Shown here: one piece after another, positions 29,671-36,711 of the stretch
How the letters are laid out: every line of letters starts with the position of its first letter
Position numbering within the stretch: position 1 is the first letter of the stretch
From: Paraglaciecola psychrophila 170
Lineage (GTDB): Bacteria > Pseudomonadota > Gammaproteobacteria > Enterobacterales > Alteromonadaceae
Direction: 5' to 3'
DNA: 64,000 nucleotides
NCBI RefSeq assembly: GCF_000347635.1
Contig: NC_020514.1
Coordinates: forward strand, 2,232,001-2,296,000
Position numbers and translations under genes: made by a program
The notes under the pieces: generated by a model
Databases searched by the model: none
Seen by the model: the letters and a program-made list of their open reading frames with translations, nothing else
What the model was told of the DNA's origin: nothing

Positions 29671-30038
29671 ACACCTACCTTAGGCGGTATATCAGTAGGG
29701 CATACAAACCCGACCGGCTTTATTTCATAGTTGCAGGTGTAATCCCAGTCTGGATCCCAATAAACCCCTTCTTCGTCGCAATTGTCCTCGTCTAATTGTG
29801 TTGGTCTTATAGTTACATCAACTTTCGCCGTTACACCCGTTATTTTGCCGACTATGACATTCTCAACTTCATTCGCCCATCCGTCTTGTAAGTAATCAGA
29901 TATAGCATCATTTGCCGCCTTATCACGTTCTTGTTCTGACTTAAAATAAACAAATCCATCACCATCTGGATCAGAGTAAAAAAAATCAAAACCAATTTTA
30001 GGGTTATAACTTTTCTCTATTTTTAATTCACTCATCAC
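29667..30038 (-). CDS. Hypothetical acidic phage protein
   Basis: 123 residues, strongly acidic, with DFFYSDPDGDGFVYFKSEQE near the start and several Asp-Trp pairs (YWDPDWDYTC). No membrane segment and no recognised domain. It overlaps both neighbours by 4 bases, so it is translated as part of the left early operon. Confidence 0.55.
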   Translation of the reverse strand: MMSELKIEKSYNPKIGFDFFYSDPDGDGFVYFKSEQERDKAANDAISDYLQDGWANEVENVIVGKITGVTAKVDVTIRPTQLDEDNCDEEGVYWDPDWDYTCNYEIKPVGFVCPTDIPPKVGV

Positions 30039-30613
30039 GCCACCTCATTAAGTTGAACGCTTTCAATTTCATTACCCCAGCAATCCCACAATTTGTGTTC
30101 ATGCCTGGCAAATAACTCAATGAAATTTTTATCATCACCGGCCAGCTTTACTATCCGGTCCCTGACTTCATCAGGCTTTTGGCTATGTGCACGTTTAGCG
30201 GCTTTAACTATTTGACGGACAGATGCGTCGACTCGCTTGGGTCGACCCTTCACAGCTATTAAACAGTCTTCTGAATTTGCGCGGGTGTAATTACCCATTC
30301 CGAAATGATCAAGACCGTTTTTAGTTTTCTTAACCCAGGTAAACGCCTTCATGTTTTTGAAGGTAAAGCCCCAAGCCTCAACAAGCTTTAGAGCCTCTAA
30401 AGGCATTGGGCCAACATGCCACATGAACAAAAAGCAGTTATCTGCAGCAAGGCGCTTAACGGGCAGTTGCATTAAGTCTGACAGGTTCATGCAAGGGTAT
30501 TTAAAACCAGCGCCACGTTTACCGCTATTACACTTGTCTGTATAGGACCAAGCGGGATCAGCGTAAATCACATCGTATTTCTTATCGATGGTGCCTATAT
30601 CGTCTATGATCAT
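30035..30613 (-). CDS. MT-A70-family adenine-N6 DNA methyltransferase
   Basis: 192 residues. The catalytic DPPW-type motif appears as YADPAWSY near the N-terminus, and the SAM-binding fold is suggested by FLFMWHVGPMPLEAL and the C-terminal ELFARHEHKLWDCWGNE, typical of phage MT-A70 proteins. It would methylate adenine in phage or host DNA, protecting against restriction or altering expression. Part of the left early operon. Confidence 0.85.
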   Translation of the reverse strand: MIIDDIGTIDKKYDVIYADPAWSYTDKCNSGKRGAGFKYPCMNLSDLMQLPVKRLAADNCFLFMWHVGPMPLEALKLVEAWGFTFKNMKAFTWVKKTKNGLDHFGMGNYTRANSEDCLIAVKGRPKRVDASVRQIVKAAKRAHSQKPDEVRDRIVKLAGDDKNFIELFARHEHKLWDCWGNEIESVQLNEVA

Positions 30614-30819
30614 AATTCATACTCCAAATCTTCTTCATCCGAATCATAAAAATCAGCGTGCACGCTAGTTACTTTTAATTGGATTTGAATTTCTTTGCCC
30701 TCGAGTAAAACACGTCCAAGCGAAACCGCATTATCTGGGTAATCGCCTTCTAGCATTTCGGCAATCAACGTATCAATGTTTTGAACTGCAAGTGCGGCCA
30801 CTTCTGATGCGCCACTCAT
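30610..30819 (-). CDS. Small hypothetical phage protein
   Basis: 69 residues, acidic tail (DSDEEDLEYEL). No recognised domain. Overlaps the methyltransferase start by 4 bases, in the early operon. Confidence 0.5.
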   Translation of the reverse strand: MSGASEVAALAVQNIDTLIAEMLEGDYPDNAVSLGRVLLEGKEIQIQLKVTSVHADFYDSDEEDLEYEL

Positions 30820-31073
30820 AGTTGACCCCTTAGTGCTTCTCTGTGAAAATCGAGATGTGTTCTTTCTAGGGCTTCAACCAGCAAAAAAGGTATGGCTCGT
30901 TCATGGTAACCTGATGCACTTGTTATTTTTGCGTCTAAGTATGAAACTATCACTCTTAACTCGTCACGCTCTTTCTCTAGCACTGCATTACGCTTAATAA
31001 GCGCATCTATTCGTTCTGCTGCTTTTTCAGGGTGTGCCTTGCAAAGGTCAAGCATGGTGATTGGTTTAGACAT
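30816..31073 (-). CDS. Small phage protein with coiled coil
   Basis: 85 residues. HPEKAAERIDALIKRNAVLE and the following KERDELRVIVSYL form a likely coiled coil, as in phage Ea22/ead-like proteins. Function unknown. Overlaps the next gene of the operon by 4 bases. Confidence 0.5.
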   Translation of the reverse strand: MSKPITMLDLCKAHPEKAAERIDALIKRNAVLEKERDELRVIVSYLDAKITSASGYHERAIPFLLVEALERTHLDFHREALRGQL

Positions 31074-31438
31074 TAGGCGGCATCCTTTAAGTGTCTTGCT
31101 ACTGCATGTTTTATAGACATAACAGATGATTTAAAAATTTTAGCTATTTCAAAGTTATCAAAGCCTTTTTCTTTTAGTTCTGCCAATTCAGCTTTTTTAA
31201 CTTTCCAGTTAATTGAAATGGGTGGTTGGCTTTCAAGCGCCTTGATTGATTGTATAATGTTTTCAAATGCAAGTTTCTTGGGTTCATAAACACCCCCGAT
31301 CCAATTTCTTACAGATGAAGTGCCGTATCCGCAATGGTTGCAAATGAATCTTAAAGAGTGATGTGATGATGTTATCGCATCATAAAGCGCACTTTGATTA
31401 GTCGATAAGCTGGTGGGTTTTACTTTGTTGGTTTTCAT
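31073..31438 (-). CDS. Phage protein with helix-turn-helix-like segments
   Basis: 121 residues. LRFICNHCGYGTSSVRNWIG reads like an HTH with a following recognition helix, and the C-terminal KGFDNFEIAKIFKSSVMSIK like a second one. It may be a small regulator of the early operon; no family is recognised. Confidence 0.5.
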   Translation of the reverse strand: MKTNKVKPTSLSTNQSALYDAITSSHHSLRFICNHCGYGTSSVRNWIGGVYEPKKLAFENIIQSIKALESQPPISINWKVKKAELAELKEKGFDNFEIAKIFKSSVMSIKHAVARHLKDAA

Positions 31439-31929
31439 GGCGCCGCCTTACATGAAAGACCAGCTTCTTCAGATTGGATAACTAACATTTCAATACCGAT
31501 AAAAATATTAGCGGCATACATCATCTCTATTAATGCCACATCAGAGATTGATAAATCTTTTCGAGGTATCAACTGTATTACTTTCTTGATCACCTTGCCT
31601 TTCGTATTCATCCCATCACTCCTAAAAAAAACACTTCCATGTGTGGACGATGATCCAATTGGCGAAAGAGTGACATATTGATTAATGTAGCCTAGGGCTT
31701 TTTTTAAGCCAAGCGGGGTCCTGCCAAATATTTTAGGAATTGGATCGGTAAACGCTTCAACGCTTACAGTGATTACAATTGTGTCTGACAGGGTTTCAAC
31801 ATGCGCTAAGTGATCGCGGTGCATAATGATTTGCGATTGTGCTGATTTGATTTGATCAATAAGAGCATCACAAACCACATCTTGATGATCGGTAACCTTT
31901 GAAACTTGATTTAATGTATTCATCGTCAT
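31435..31929 (-). CDS. Hypothetical phage protein
   Basis: 164 residues without membrane segments. The middle strand-rich part (TIVITVSVEAF, YVTLSPIGSSSTHGSVFF) gives no family match by eye. Overlaps the preceding small gene by 4 bases; starts 72 bases from the next upstream gene. Confidence 0.5.
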   Translation of the reverse strand: MTMNTLNQVSKVTDHQDVVCDALIDQIKSAQSQIIMHRDHLAHVETLSDTIVITVSVEAFTDPIPKIFGRTPLGLKKALGYINQYVTLSPIGSSSTHGSVFFRSDGMNTKGKVIKKVIQLIPRKDLSISDVALIEMMYAANIFIGIEMLVIQSEEAGLSCKAAP

Positions 31930-32001
31930 ATCCTATTTATGTTATCCGCTCTTAGTCGCCAAACATCTAGAGCGGGTGGTGTGCCCTCGAAAGGGGGCGG
32001 T

Positions 32002-32457
32002 TTAAGCTGCTTTTAAATAGTTCTGGACCGTTTCATCACCAAGCGCGTTAATAATCTGCGAGTAGTCGAAATCAGGGTCGTAAGGTTTCCAAGTCATTGT
32101 CGGCTTAAATGTTTTTTTGTTGCGCTTGATACCGCCGGATTTATCCATTGATGCAACATTGATCATTATTCTTAAATCTCTATATTCAAGCGCAGGAGTT
32201 GAGCGTTTTAATATCTCGATATATTTACGGGCACTTTCTGGGGTGTCGAATTCCTTAGATATAGCCTTTGGCTTCATACCTTCAAGTAACGCTGAAACTT
32301 CTTGATTAAACTTAGCCTCATAAATTTCTGGTGTAAGATTGCCGCCTTTTGGTAACCAGATTTCCAGCTTTTTGGTGACTATCTTTTTACAGAGAATAAG
32401 CGTTACACCATCAACTCTGAAAATACCCGCTACTTTTATTGGTTTGGTCATCATCAT
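32002..32457 (-). CDS. Hypothetical phage protein
   Basis: 151 residues, basic, beginning MMMTKPIKVAGIFRVDGVTL. The alternation of short strands and a central helix (AKFNQEVSALLEGM) suggests a small alpha/beta protein. No recognised domain. Part of the left early operon. Confidence 0.5.
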   Translation of the reverse strand: MMMTKPIKVAGIFRVDGVTLILCKKIVTKKLEIWLPKGGNLTPEIYEAKFNQEVSALLEGMKPKAISKEFDTPESARKYIEILKRSTPALEYRDLRIMINVASMDKSGGIKRNKKTFKPTMTWKPYDPDFDYSQIINALGDETVQNYLKAA

Positions 32458-32470
32458 TCCTTACTAGTAG

Positions 32471-32761
32471 TTAAGCGGCTTTAGCACTGGCTAGCGCTTC
32501 AATAATTAAACTTTTAACCGATTGAGTTAATAGCTCGTAATTTAACCGTGTGGCCTCTTCTGTTTCGCCTCGCTGCAGCAAAATACTGACCTCGCTTAAC
32601 TGGGGCCCAACTTTGGCAGCTACTTCTGCATGGTTTATACAAACCCCTTCAACGAAGGTTAGCCCAAACATAAAGAAACGCTCAACAGCCAGGTCAACTT
32701 TTGATTTGGTGGCATTTGTTTGACTTGAAATAAGTTCTAGTGCTGCTTTTGAATGAAACAT
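32471..32761 (-). CDS. Small helical phage protein, first gene of the left early operon
   Basis: 96 residues, all helical, with VDLAVERFFMFGLTFVEGVC in the middle. Function unknown. It is the first credible gene after the leftward promoter region at about 32950; an open frame at 32737-32988 overlaps that promoter and is rejected. Confidence 0.5.
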   Translation of the reverse strand: MFHSKAALELISSQTNATKSKVDLAVERFFMFGLTFVEGVCINHAEVAAKVGPQLSEVSILLQRGETEEATRLNYELLTQSVKSLIIEALASAKAA

Positions 32762-32944
32762 TTTTTGATCCTCGGTAATAAATTTTCACTTATACTTTCG
32801 TCTAATGTCGCTAATGTGATACTGATTGACTTGTATAAAATATATACCAGTGTAGTATTTCGCATCCGGCAAGACGTAGAAATAAAACAGTTGGAGCATA
32901 TAGTTAAAACAAAATGAAATAACTTTAAGTCCGTATCGTGACTA

Positions 32945-32989
32945 TAGATTAGCAGGATCGCAACTATTGTCAACACAAAGCGTGACAAT
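32945..32989 (-). promoter_or_regulatory. Candidate leftward early promoter with repressor operator (OL)
   Basis: On the minus strand a consensus TTGACA (-35, 32968-32973) directly abuts CACGCTTTGTG (32974-32984), an 11-base motif that is repeated exactly at 34581-34591 beside the repressor gene. A weaker -10 (AATCTA or TAATCT) follows at 16-18 bases. ATTGTCA and TGACAAT (32966-32972, 32983-32989) frame the site. Fits a lambda-like PL/OL. Confidence 0.6.
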
Positions 32990-33044
32990 AATTTAAGCGG
33001 ATGCTATCTTATTTGGATGGGATTAATCCTTTGTTGAATGTACA

Positions 33045-33060
33045 CTGTAAATTTAAACAG
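33045..33060 (+). promoter_or_regulatory. LexA (SOS) box
   Basis: CTGTAAATTTAAACAG is a perfect CTGT-N8-ACAG dyad with an AT-only centre, extended outward to ACACTGT/ACAGTGT. This matches the gammaproteobacterial LexA consensus. It lies 24 bases before the ATG of the peptide gene at 33084, so the operon should be induced by DNA damage. Promoter hexamers are not clear. Confidence 0.75.
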
Positions 33061-33083
33061 TGTTATCAACCAGAGGAAAGACC

Positions 33084-33293
33084 ATGAAAAAAGTAAATCT
33101 ATCTAAGAAGAAGTTGTTTGTCGGGGTGCTAGCTGGATTGTTTGCATCAACTGTATTGGCTACGGGCGGTAACGGTAACGAGCCAAAAATATCAAAAGCA
33201 AAAACAAAGGAGAAGGTGACGTTTTGCGAGTATTACCCTGTTGTGTGCTCAATGTTTTCTTTGGGTACGGGAGGTAACGGAAACGAGCCTTAA
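33084..33293 (+). CDS. Secreted small peptide with terminal TGGNGNEP repeats, SOS-boxed
   Basis: 69 residues. Residues 1-26 (MKKVNLSKKKLFVGVLAGLF then ASTVLA) are a standard Sec signal peptide with an AxA-like cut after VLA. The mature product of 43 residues begins and ends with the same octapeptide TGGNGNEP. Between them are a Lys-rich stretch and CEYYPVVC, two cysteines six residues apart that could form a disulfide. The ATG at 33084 has AGAGGAAAG just upstream; an earlier in-frame start at 33060 would run through the LexA box. No family is recognised. A peptide with identical ends could be a signal, a toxin or a bacteriocin-like product; this is open. Confidence 0.7.
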   Translation: MKKVNLSKKKLFVGVLAGLFASTVLATGGNGNEPKISKAKTKEKVTFCEYYPVVCSMFSLGTGGNGNEP

Positions 33294-33302
33294 TGGGTTT
33301 AA

Positions 33303-33860
33303 ATGGGTAATTTATTAACTAGTATTGGAGAAGTATTGACGGCGATTAATTTCGCCGCTTTACTTCTTATTTTAGCGCTTAAGCAAAAGAGAACTGCTTT
33401 TGAAGTCATAGTTTTTATCACGATGTTACTTAGTATTGGACATTTAACTATTGAATATAAACTTCATAAGATGGGTGTTAACGGGGGTGATGTAGGATTT
33501 ATTCGGGCAGCCTGGTATTTGGGATTTTCTTCTACTTACTTAATTCATATCGTGGTTTGCACTTTATATTGCAACGCAAAAAATCTGGTTAGAGATAAAT
33601 CAAGCACTATCATATTAATATCTTTTTTCATCGCTGCAATACTTCAGGTGTTGAGATATATTGACAGGTTAATCCTTGAAACGAACGTTCTTGGGCCTCT
33701 TTATACTAATGGCATACCCGCAATTAACTCAATTTGCACGATAGTTATTGTTATGTATGTGGCGTCAAAGTATTTGACGAATGGAGAAGTCGGGCTGTAT
33801 TTGAGAAAATTCAAACTAACAAGCCCACTAATAAGGGGCGCGACACGATGGATAAAATAA
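33303..33860 (+). CDS. Five-span membrane protein in the peptide operon
   Basis: 185 residues with five hydrophobic segments at about 12-27, 33-50, 70-90, 100-116 and 137-156, ending in a basic tail. No enzyme motif is seen. It starts 9 bases after the peptide gene's stop and overlaps the next gene by 13 bases, so the three are one transcript. Possible roles are immunity, export or reception of the peptide, or membrane perturbation; none can be chosen from sequence. Confidence 0.6.
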   Translation: MGNLLTSIGEVLTAINFAALLLILALKQKRTAFEVIVFITMLLSIGHLTIEYKLHKMGVNGGDVGFIRAAWYLGFSSTYLIHIVVCTLYCNAKNLVRDKSSTIILISFFIAAILQVLRYIDRLILETNVLGPLYTNGIPAINSICTIVIVMYVASKYLTNGEVGLYLRKFKLTSPLIRGATRWIK

Positions 33861-34153
33861 TATTAGTGGTAATATTGGGGGTTTTAGTTCCTTTTGCAGC
33901 GTTCACATTGAGAGCATACATGGTTAAGGCCGTACAAAAGAAAGGTGCAACAAGCGACACTGAGCGACTTGAAACGATTGTTTCCGCAATACTTGATAGA
34001 AGCGTTACTTTTGATCAGCAACGCAAGACAGTGAAGGAGTTAGCGCTGTCTTACAGAGAAGAATTAAAAGATAGGGGTAAGGAAAGCGGGCAGAGTAATG
34101 TCATCCAGTTTTTTGATCACCATTCGACCCAAGATAAGATCCGCAAGACTTAG
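33848..34153 (+). CDS. Membrane-anchored helical protein, convergent with the repressor gene
   Basis: 101 residues: one N-terminal membrane span (IILVVILGVLVPFAAFTLRA) and a charged cytoplasmic helical part (TERLETIVSAILDRSVTFDQ, VKELALSYREELKDRG). The last 53 bases overlap the 3' end of the repressor gene on the other strand. Transcription under the LexA box would therefore run into the repressor gene. Function unknown. Confidence 0.55.
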   Translation: MDKIILVVILGVLVPFAAFTLRAYMVKAVQKKGATSDTERLETIVSAILDRSVTFDQQRKTVKELALSYREELKDRGKESGQSNVIQFFDHHSTQDKIRKT

Positions 34154-34520
34154 CATAGCTTTCAACTAAGTCTGCAACTTTGAGTGATGGTTCTAGTTGG
34201 ATGCGCCCATAATCAACAGCATCAGAAATCAACGATTGAAACTCGCGCACTGCGTCAGGCACTGTAAAAGATGATTGCTTATATTCACGAATTAGCGTTT
34301 CAACACGTACGCCCGAGACAATATACACCTCTAAGTTGCGGCCTAAAAATGGCTGTAATGCACCCGCAATAATTAATATTTCATCTGCCCCAGGCTTTCT
34401 AATTCCAACCTCGTAATTAGCCAGCCTACTGCGAGTAAACTTACATCTGAAAGCTAACTTTTTAATATCAAGCCCCGCTTCTTCCCTTAATTCTTTAATC
34501 CTAATCCCGTAAACACTCAT
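34101..34520 (-). CDS. Phage repressor, XRE-type helix-turn-helix, no peptidase domain
   Basis: 139 residues. The N-terminal HTH (IRIKELREEAGLDIKKLAFR, CKFTRSRLANYEVGIRKPGA) is a classical XRE domain. The rest is about 70 residues without the S24 Ala-Gly cleavage motif or Ser/Lys catalytic pair, so it should not undergo RecA-stimulated self-cleavage like lambda CI. It is divergent from the Cro-like gene across a region with three operator-like motifs, the expected place for the lysogeny repressor. Confidence 0.75.
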   Translation of the reverse strand: MSVYGIRIKELREEAGLDIKKLAFRCKFTRSRLANYEVGIRKPGADEILIIAGALQPFLGRNLEVYIVSGVRVETLIREYKQSSFTVPDAVREFQSLISDAVDYGRIQLEPSLKVADLVESYAKSCGSYLGSNGDQKTG

Positions 34521-34718
34521 GTATAAGCTCCAATTATAAATAATAATAGTGTGAATATAGCGCTAAAACCGATTCGTGTACACGCTTTGTGACTTTAAAT
34601 TAAGATAAATGGGCAAGCTTTAATCGCTGTATGAATAAATTTACTTAATATTAGCCTTGTTAATCTGTCACGTATTGTTTATATTTGAGATACAAAACGT
34701 GTAAGGGCATTAATTAAA
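34521..34718. promoter_or_regulatory. Immunity control region: OR operators, PR and candidate PRM
   Basis: Three copies of CACGYWTTGT lie here: CACGCTTTGTG at 34581-34591 (+), CACGTATTGT at 34669-34678 (+) and, on the minus strand, CACGTTTTGT at 34692-34701. PR is clear: TTGTTA (34657-34662), 17 bases, TATATT (34680-34685), with the second operator inside its spacer and the third at the start of transcription. A leftward TATATT (34554-34559) for the repressor lies 17 bases from TGTACA, overlapping the palindrome CGTGTACACG (34575-34584). The layout is that of a lambda OR. Confidence 0.7.
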
Positions 34719-34961
34719 GTGAATCGAATCAAAGAACTCAAAGAAGGCTTAGGCTTAAAGACAGTGGATTTATCCAAGGTTTTAAAGTGTGGGCATTCAA
34801 GAATATCTATGTATGAATCTGGTGAAAGATCGCCAACCATTAAATATGCACATTATATAGTAAAAAAGTTTAACGACCTTGGCTTAAAAGCCTGCTTTGA
34901 AGATGTTTTTCCATCACCACACGCCGCGAACGACGAAAGCAACACACCGGACGCAGCATGA
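34719..34961 (+). CDS. Cro-like regulator, XRE helix-turn-helix
   Basis: 80 residues from a GTG start. LKTVDLSKVLKCGHSRISMY followed by ESGERSPTIKYAHYIV is an XRE HTH. It is the first gene rightward from PR, divergent from the repressor, which is the position of Cro. A CII-like role is less likely given the size and fold. Confidence 0.7.
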   Translation: MNRIKELKEGLGLKTVDLSKVLKCGHSRISMYESGERSPTIKYAHYIVKKFNDLGLKACFEDVFPSPHAANDESNTPDAA

Positions 34962-35443
34962 ACCTCCCCATGGTTGCTGGTGGAGAAAGCGCAGCGCGTA
35001 TAGCTATATTGCTAACACTTCTACCCAAGCTATCAGAAAACACCTGTGATGCGCTCACGGCTCACTTTGTCAACGGTTATGACACCGATTGGATCTTTAA
35101 TTTATACGGTATTGACCAGCCTAATTTCACACGCTCAGTAACTAAGCTAAGTGCAGTCAATAATACCGTCGAAGCGCTTAAAATATGTAAACAGCATCGT
35201 GCTGTATGGGTATCTCTAATTCTATCTCTAATACCAAAATTTGGAGAAGGCACCCGCCAATCACTCACTGAATGGGTTTCCACATTAGACGGTTCAAATC
35301 GCCCCTCATACCCACCTAAGAACCTTAAGCGTTCATTAGATAAGTTTTATGCAGTAATCGACAAGATAGAACAGATTAAAACTCTCGATAACGCTCACTT
35401 AAGTGACATGAATTTAACAGTAACTAACGAGGCAAGAGCATGA
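34958..35443 (+). CDS. Early phage protein resembling PapB-type regulators, possibly duplicated domain
   Basis: 161 residues. The first half (LTLLPKLSENTCDALTAHFV, DTDWIFNLYGIDQPNFTRSV then LSAVNNTVE) resembles the PapB/FocB fimbrial regulator fold. The second half (LILSLIPKFGEGTRQSLTEW ... LKRSLDKFYAVIDKIEQI) looks like a diverged second copy. It overlaps the Cro-like gene by 4 bases and sits where lambda has cII. A regulatory role is inferred. Confidence 0.55.
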   Translation: MNLPMVAGGESAARIAILLTLLPKLSENTCDALTAHFVNGYDTDWIFNLYGIDQPNFTRSVTKLSAVNNTVEALKICKQHRAVWVSLILSLIPKFGEGTRQSLTEWVSTLDGSNRPSYPPKNLKRSLDKFYAVIDKIEQIKTLDNAHLSDMNLTVTNEARA

Positions 35444-35661
35444 GGAATCAAAAAAATTGGCCCATTGGCTGGCCTGTTCACACCAAAGTTGATCACAACA
35501 GGCATTTACAAGACAACGGGTTTTTTACCTGGGCTAAACGTGGTTTGTCTAAATGCCCTAAATTTTTATATCAACACATCACTGAATTTGTAGAGCGAAA
35601 CATATTTTTACTTACTGCAATAGTAAGCGTTTTAGTAGTTACATTCATGACGATTGAATAA
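35440..35661 (+). CDS. Small phage protein with one C-terminal membrane span
   Basis: 73 residues. The C-terminal NIFLLTAIVSVLVVTFMTIE is a membrane segment; the N-terminal part is basic and cytoplasmic by charge. Overlaps the preceding gene by 4 bases. Function unknown. Confidence 0.5.
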   Translation: MRNQKNWPIGWPVHTKVDHNRHLQDNGFFTWAKRGLSKCPKFLYQHITEFVERNIFLLTAIVSVLVVTFMTIE

Positions 35662-35711
35662 ATGCTTGTTTAATCCTAGTTTCCAAGCATGTGGAGCCGT
35701 CCACCCCTTAG

Positions 35712-35730
35712 CCGCTTAAGTGCGGTTTTT
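35712..35730 (+). terminator. Short terminator after the early gene trio
   Basis: CCGC-TTAAGT-GCGG followed by five T, about 50 bases after the stop of the small membrane protein. It would limit rightward early transcription unless antiterminated. Confidence 0.55.
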
Positions 35731-35779
35731 GGGTGAAAAAAATTTATTTTTTCATTAACCCAACCATAAGGAAGTAAAT

Positions 35780-36082
35780 ATGTTTAAAGCTAAATTTGTG
35801 CTAGCAGCCTTAGTCGCTATTGCATTTTCTGCCTTCGCTAACGCATCTGTAAACACTGCAACTGTTGAGGCTCAATACGAGCTATCACAAGCCCCAGTCG
35901 ATCTAGGTGTGCAATCTGACAACGTTAATAGTTTTGAGCTCACAGCGGCTTACAACGAAGCGTTTCAGGTTAACCGTAGCGAAGTAATCAAACTAGAACG
36001 AAGTATCACCGAACAATTTTTGCTGGTGGACTCCCAAAGCGATCAGCTGGTTATCGTTAATGAGGTGGGTTGGCGAAGTTAA
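35780..36082 (+). CDS. Small secreted phage protein
   Basis: 100 residues with a clear Sec signal peptide (KFVLAALVAIAFSAFANASV, cut after ANA). The mature part is acidic and not recognised. It has its own gap and an AAGGAAG ribosome-binding stretch at 35769-35775, between two terminators, so it is an independent unit. A moron that changes the host surface is possible but unproven. Confidence 0.6.
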   Translation: MFKAKFVLAALVAIAFSAFANASVNTATVEAQYELSQAPVDLGVQSDNVNSFELTAAYNEAFQVNRSEVIKLERSITEQFLLVDSQSDQLVIVNEVGWRS

Positions 36083-36443
36083 CCAACTCACAAATAGAAA
36101 CTTAGTTCTACATATCCTTAAAGCTTGCCTAGTCGCAGGCTTTTTGGGTGCAAGCAGAGAGACTGCCTTGGTTACAAATCGCCATGACAACAATTAAACA
36201 AGTCAATTGTAGGACTTTAAAACCGCAATGATTTTATTACGAATAACGAGGTAGCGCGTAGTAGGTCGATCCTGCCTAGTTGGTGAAACAACTCGTCACT
36301 CCAACCAAGCAGGCTGAGAGGTCTGCACTAATTTAACTAAGGGGATTGATAGATGTTCAAGAAAACAAAAATCCATTTAGCTGTTGTGGCTTCACTTCAA
36401 AGCTGGAATAGCACTGAAACAATTTAATAAGGGGATAGATTGC
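36083..36443 (+). other. Gene-free stretch with terminator and a strong RNA hairpin
   Basis: A terminator (GCCT-AGTCGC-AGGC plus five T, 36127-36145) closes the secreted-protein unit. Further on, CCTGC with GTTGG (36271-36283) pairs with CCAAC and GCAGG (36301-36313) around a 17-base loop, a stable stem with one internal mismatch. No credible gene. The stem could belong to a small RNA or the leader of the gene at 36444. Confidence 0.5.
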
Positions 36444-36641
36444 ATGAGTGAACGCATAGAAAGAATGAAGATTGAACACAAAGAACTTTGTACAAAAACC
36501 AATGCGCTTAATTCATTTATCCATGGCAATGAAATATTTAGAACCTTGGATGATTTGGAGCAGGTGAGAATGATTAAGCAGGTTGGGTTTATGGAGGCAT
36601 ATGCTCAAACATTAGAAGCAAGGATTTGGGTAGCAAAATAA
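36444..36641 (+). CDS. Small helical phage protein
   Basis: 65 residues (MSERIERMKIEHKELCTKTN start), all helical, resembling short coiled-coil proteins common in phage early regions. The frame is open from 36384, but the ATG at 36444 follows AAGGGGATAG and is preferred. Function unknown. Confidence 0.55.
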   Translation: MSERIERMKIEHKELCTKTNALNSFIHGNEIFRTLDDLEQVRMIKQVGFMEAYAQTLEARIWVAK

Positions 36642-36651
36642 TTTAAATCAA

Positions 36652-36702
36652 TAAAAAAGCTCCATCAATGCGCTGACACGCTAGGAGCTTAATTACTACA
36701 AC
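36652..36702 (-). ncRNA. Candidate short leftward antisense RNA, OOP-like
   Basis: On the minus strand a promoter-like TTGATT-17-CATACT (36732-36737, 36709-36714) points left and would start RNA near 36702. About 12 bases later a terminator begins: AAGCTCC (36684-36690 in plus coordinates) pairs with GGAGCTT (36657-36663), followed by six U. The product of about 50 bases sits just before the O-type replication gene, as lambda OOP RNA does. Confidence 0.35.
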
Positions 36703-36711
36703 GGAGTAAGT

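Noticed and set aside
32737-32988. 83-residue leftward frame at the start of the left operon
   Set aside because: It overlaps the candidate leftward promoter and operator and the start of the next gene; composition is not protein-like.
33303-33860. Calling the five-span protein a holin
   Set aside because: Two holin-like genes lie in the proper lysis cluster; five spans and an SOS-boxed early operon do not fit a holin.
34101-34520. Calling the repressor a LexA/CI-type self-cleaving protein
   Set aside because: No Ala-Gly cleavage site or Ser/Lys peptidase residues are visible and the protein is too short.
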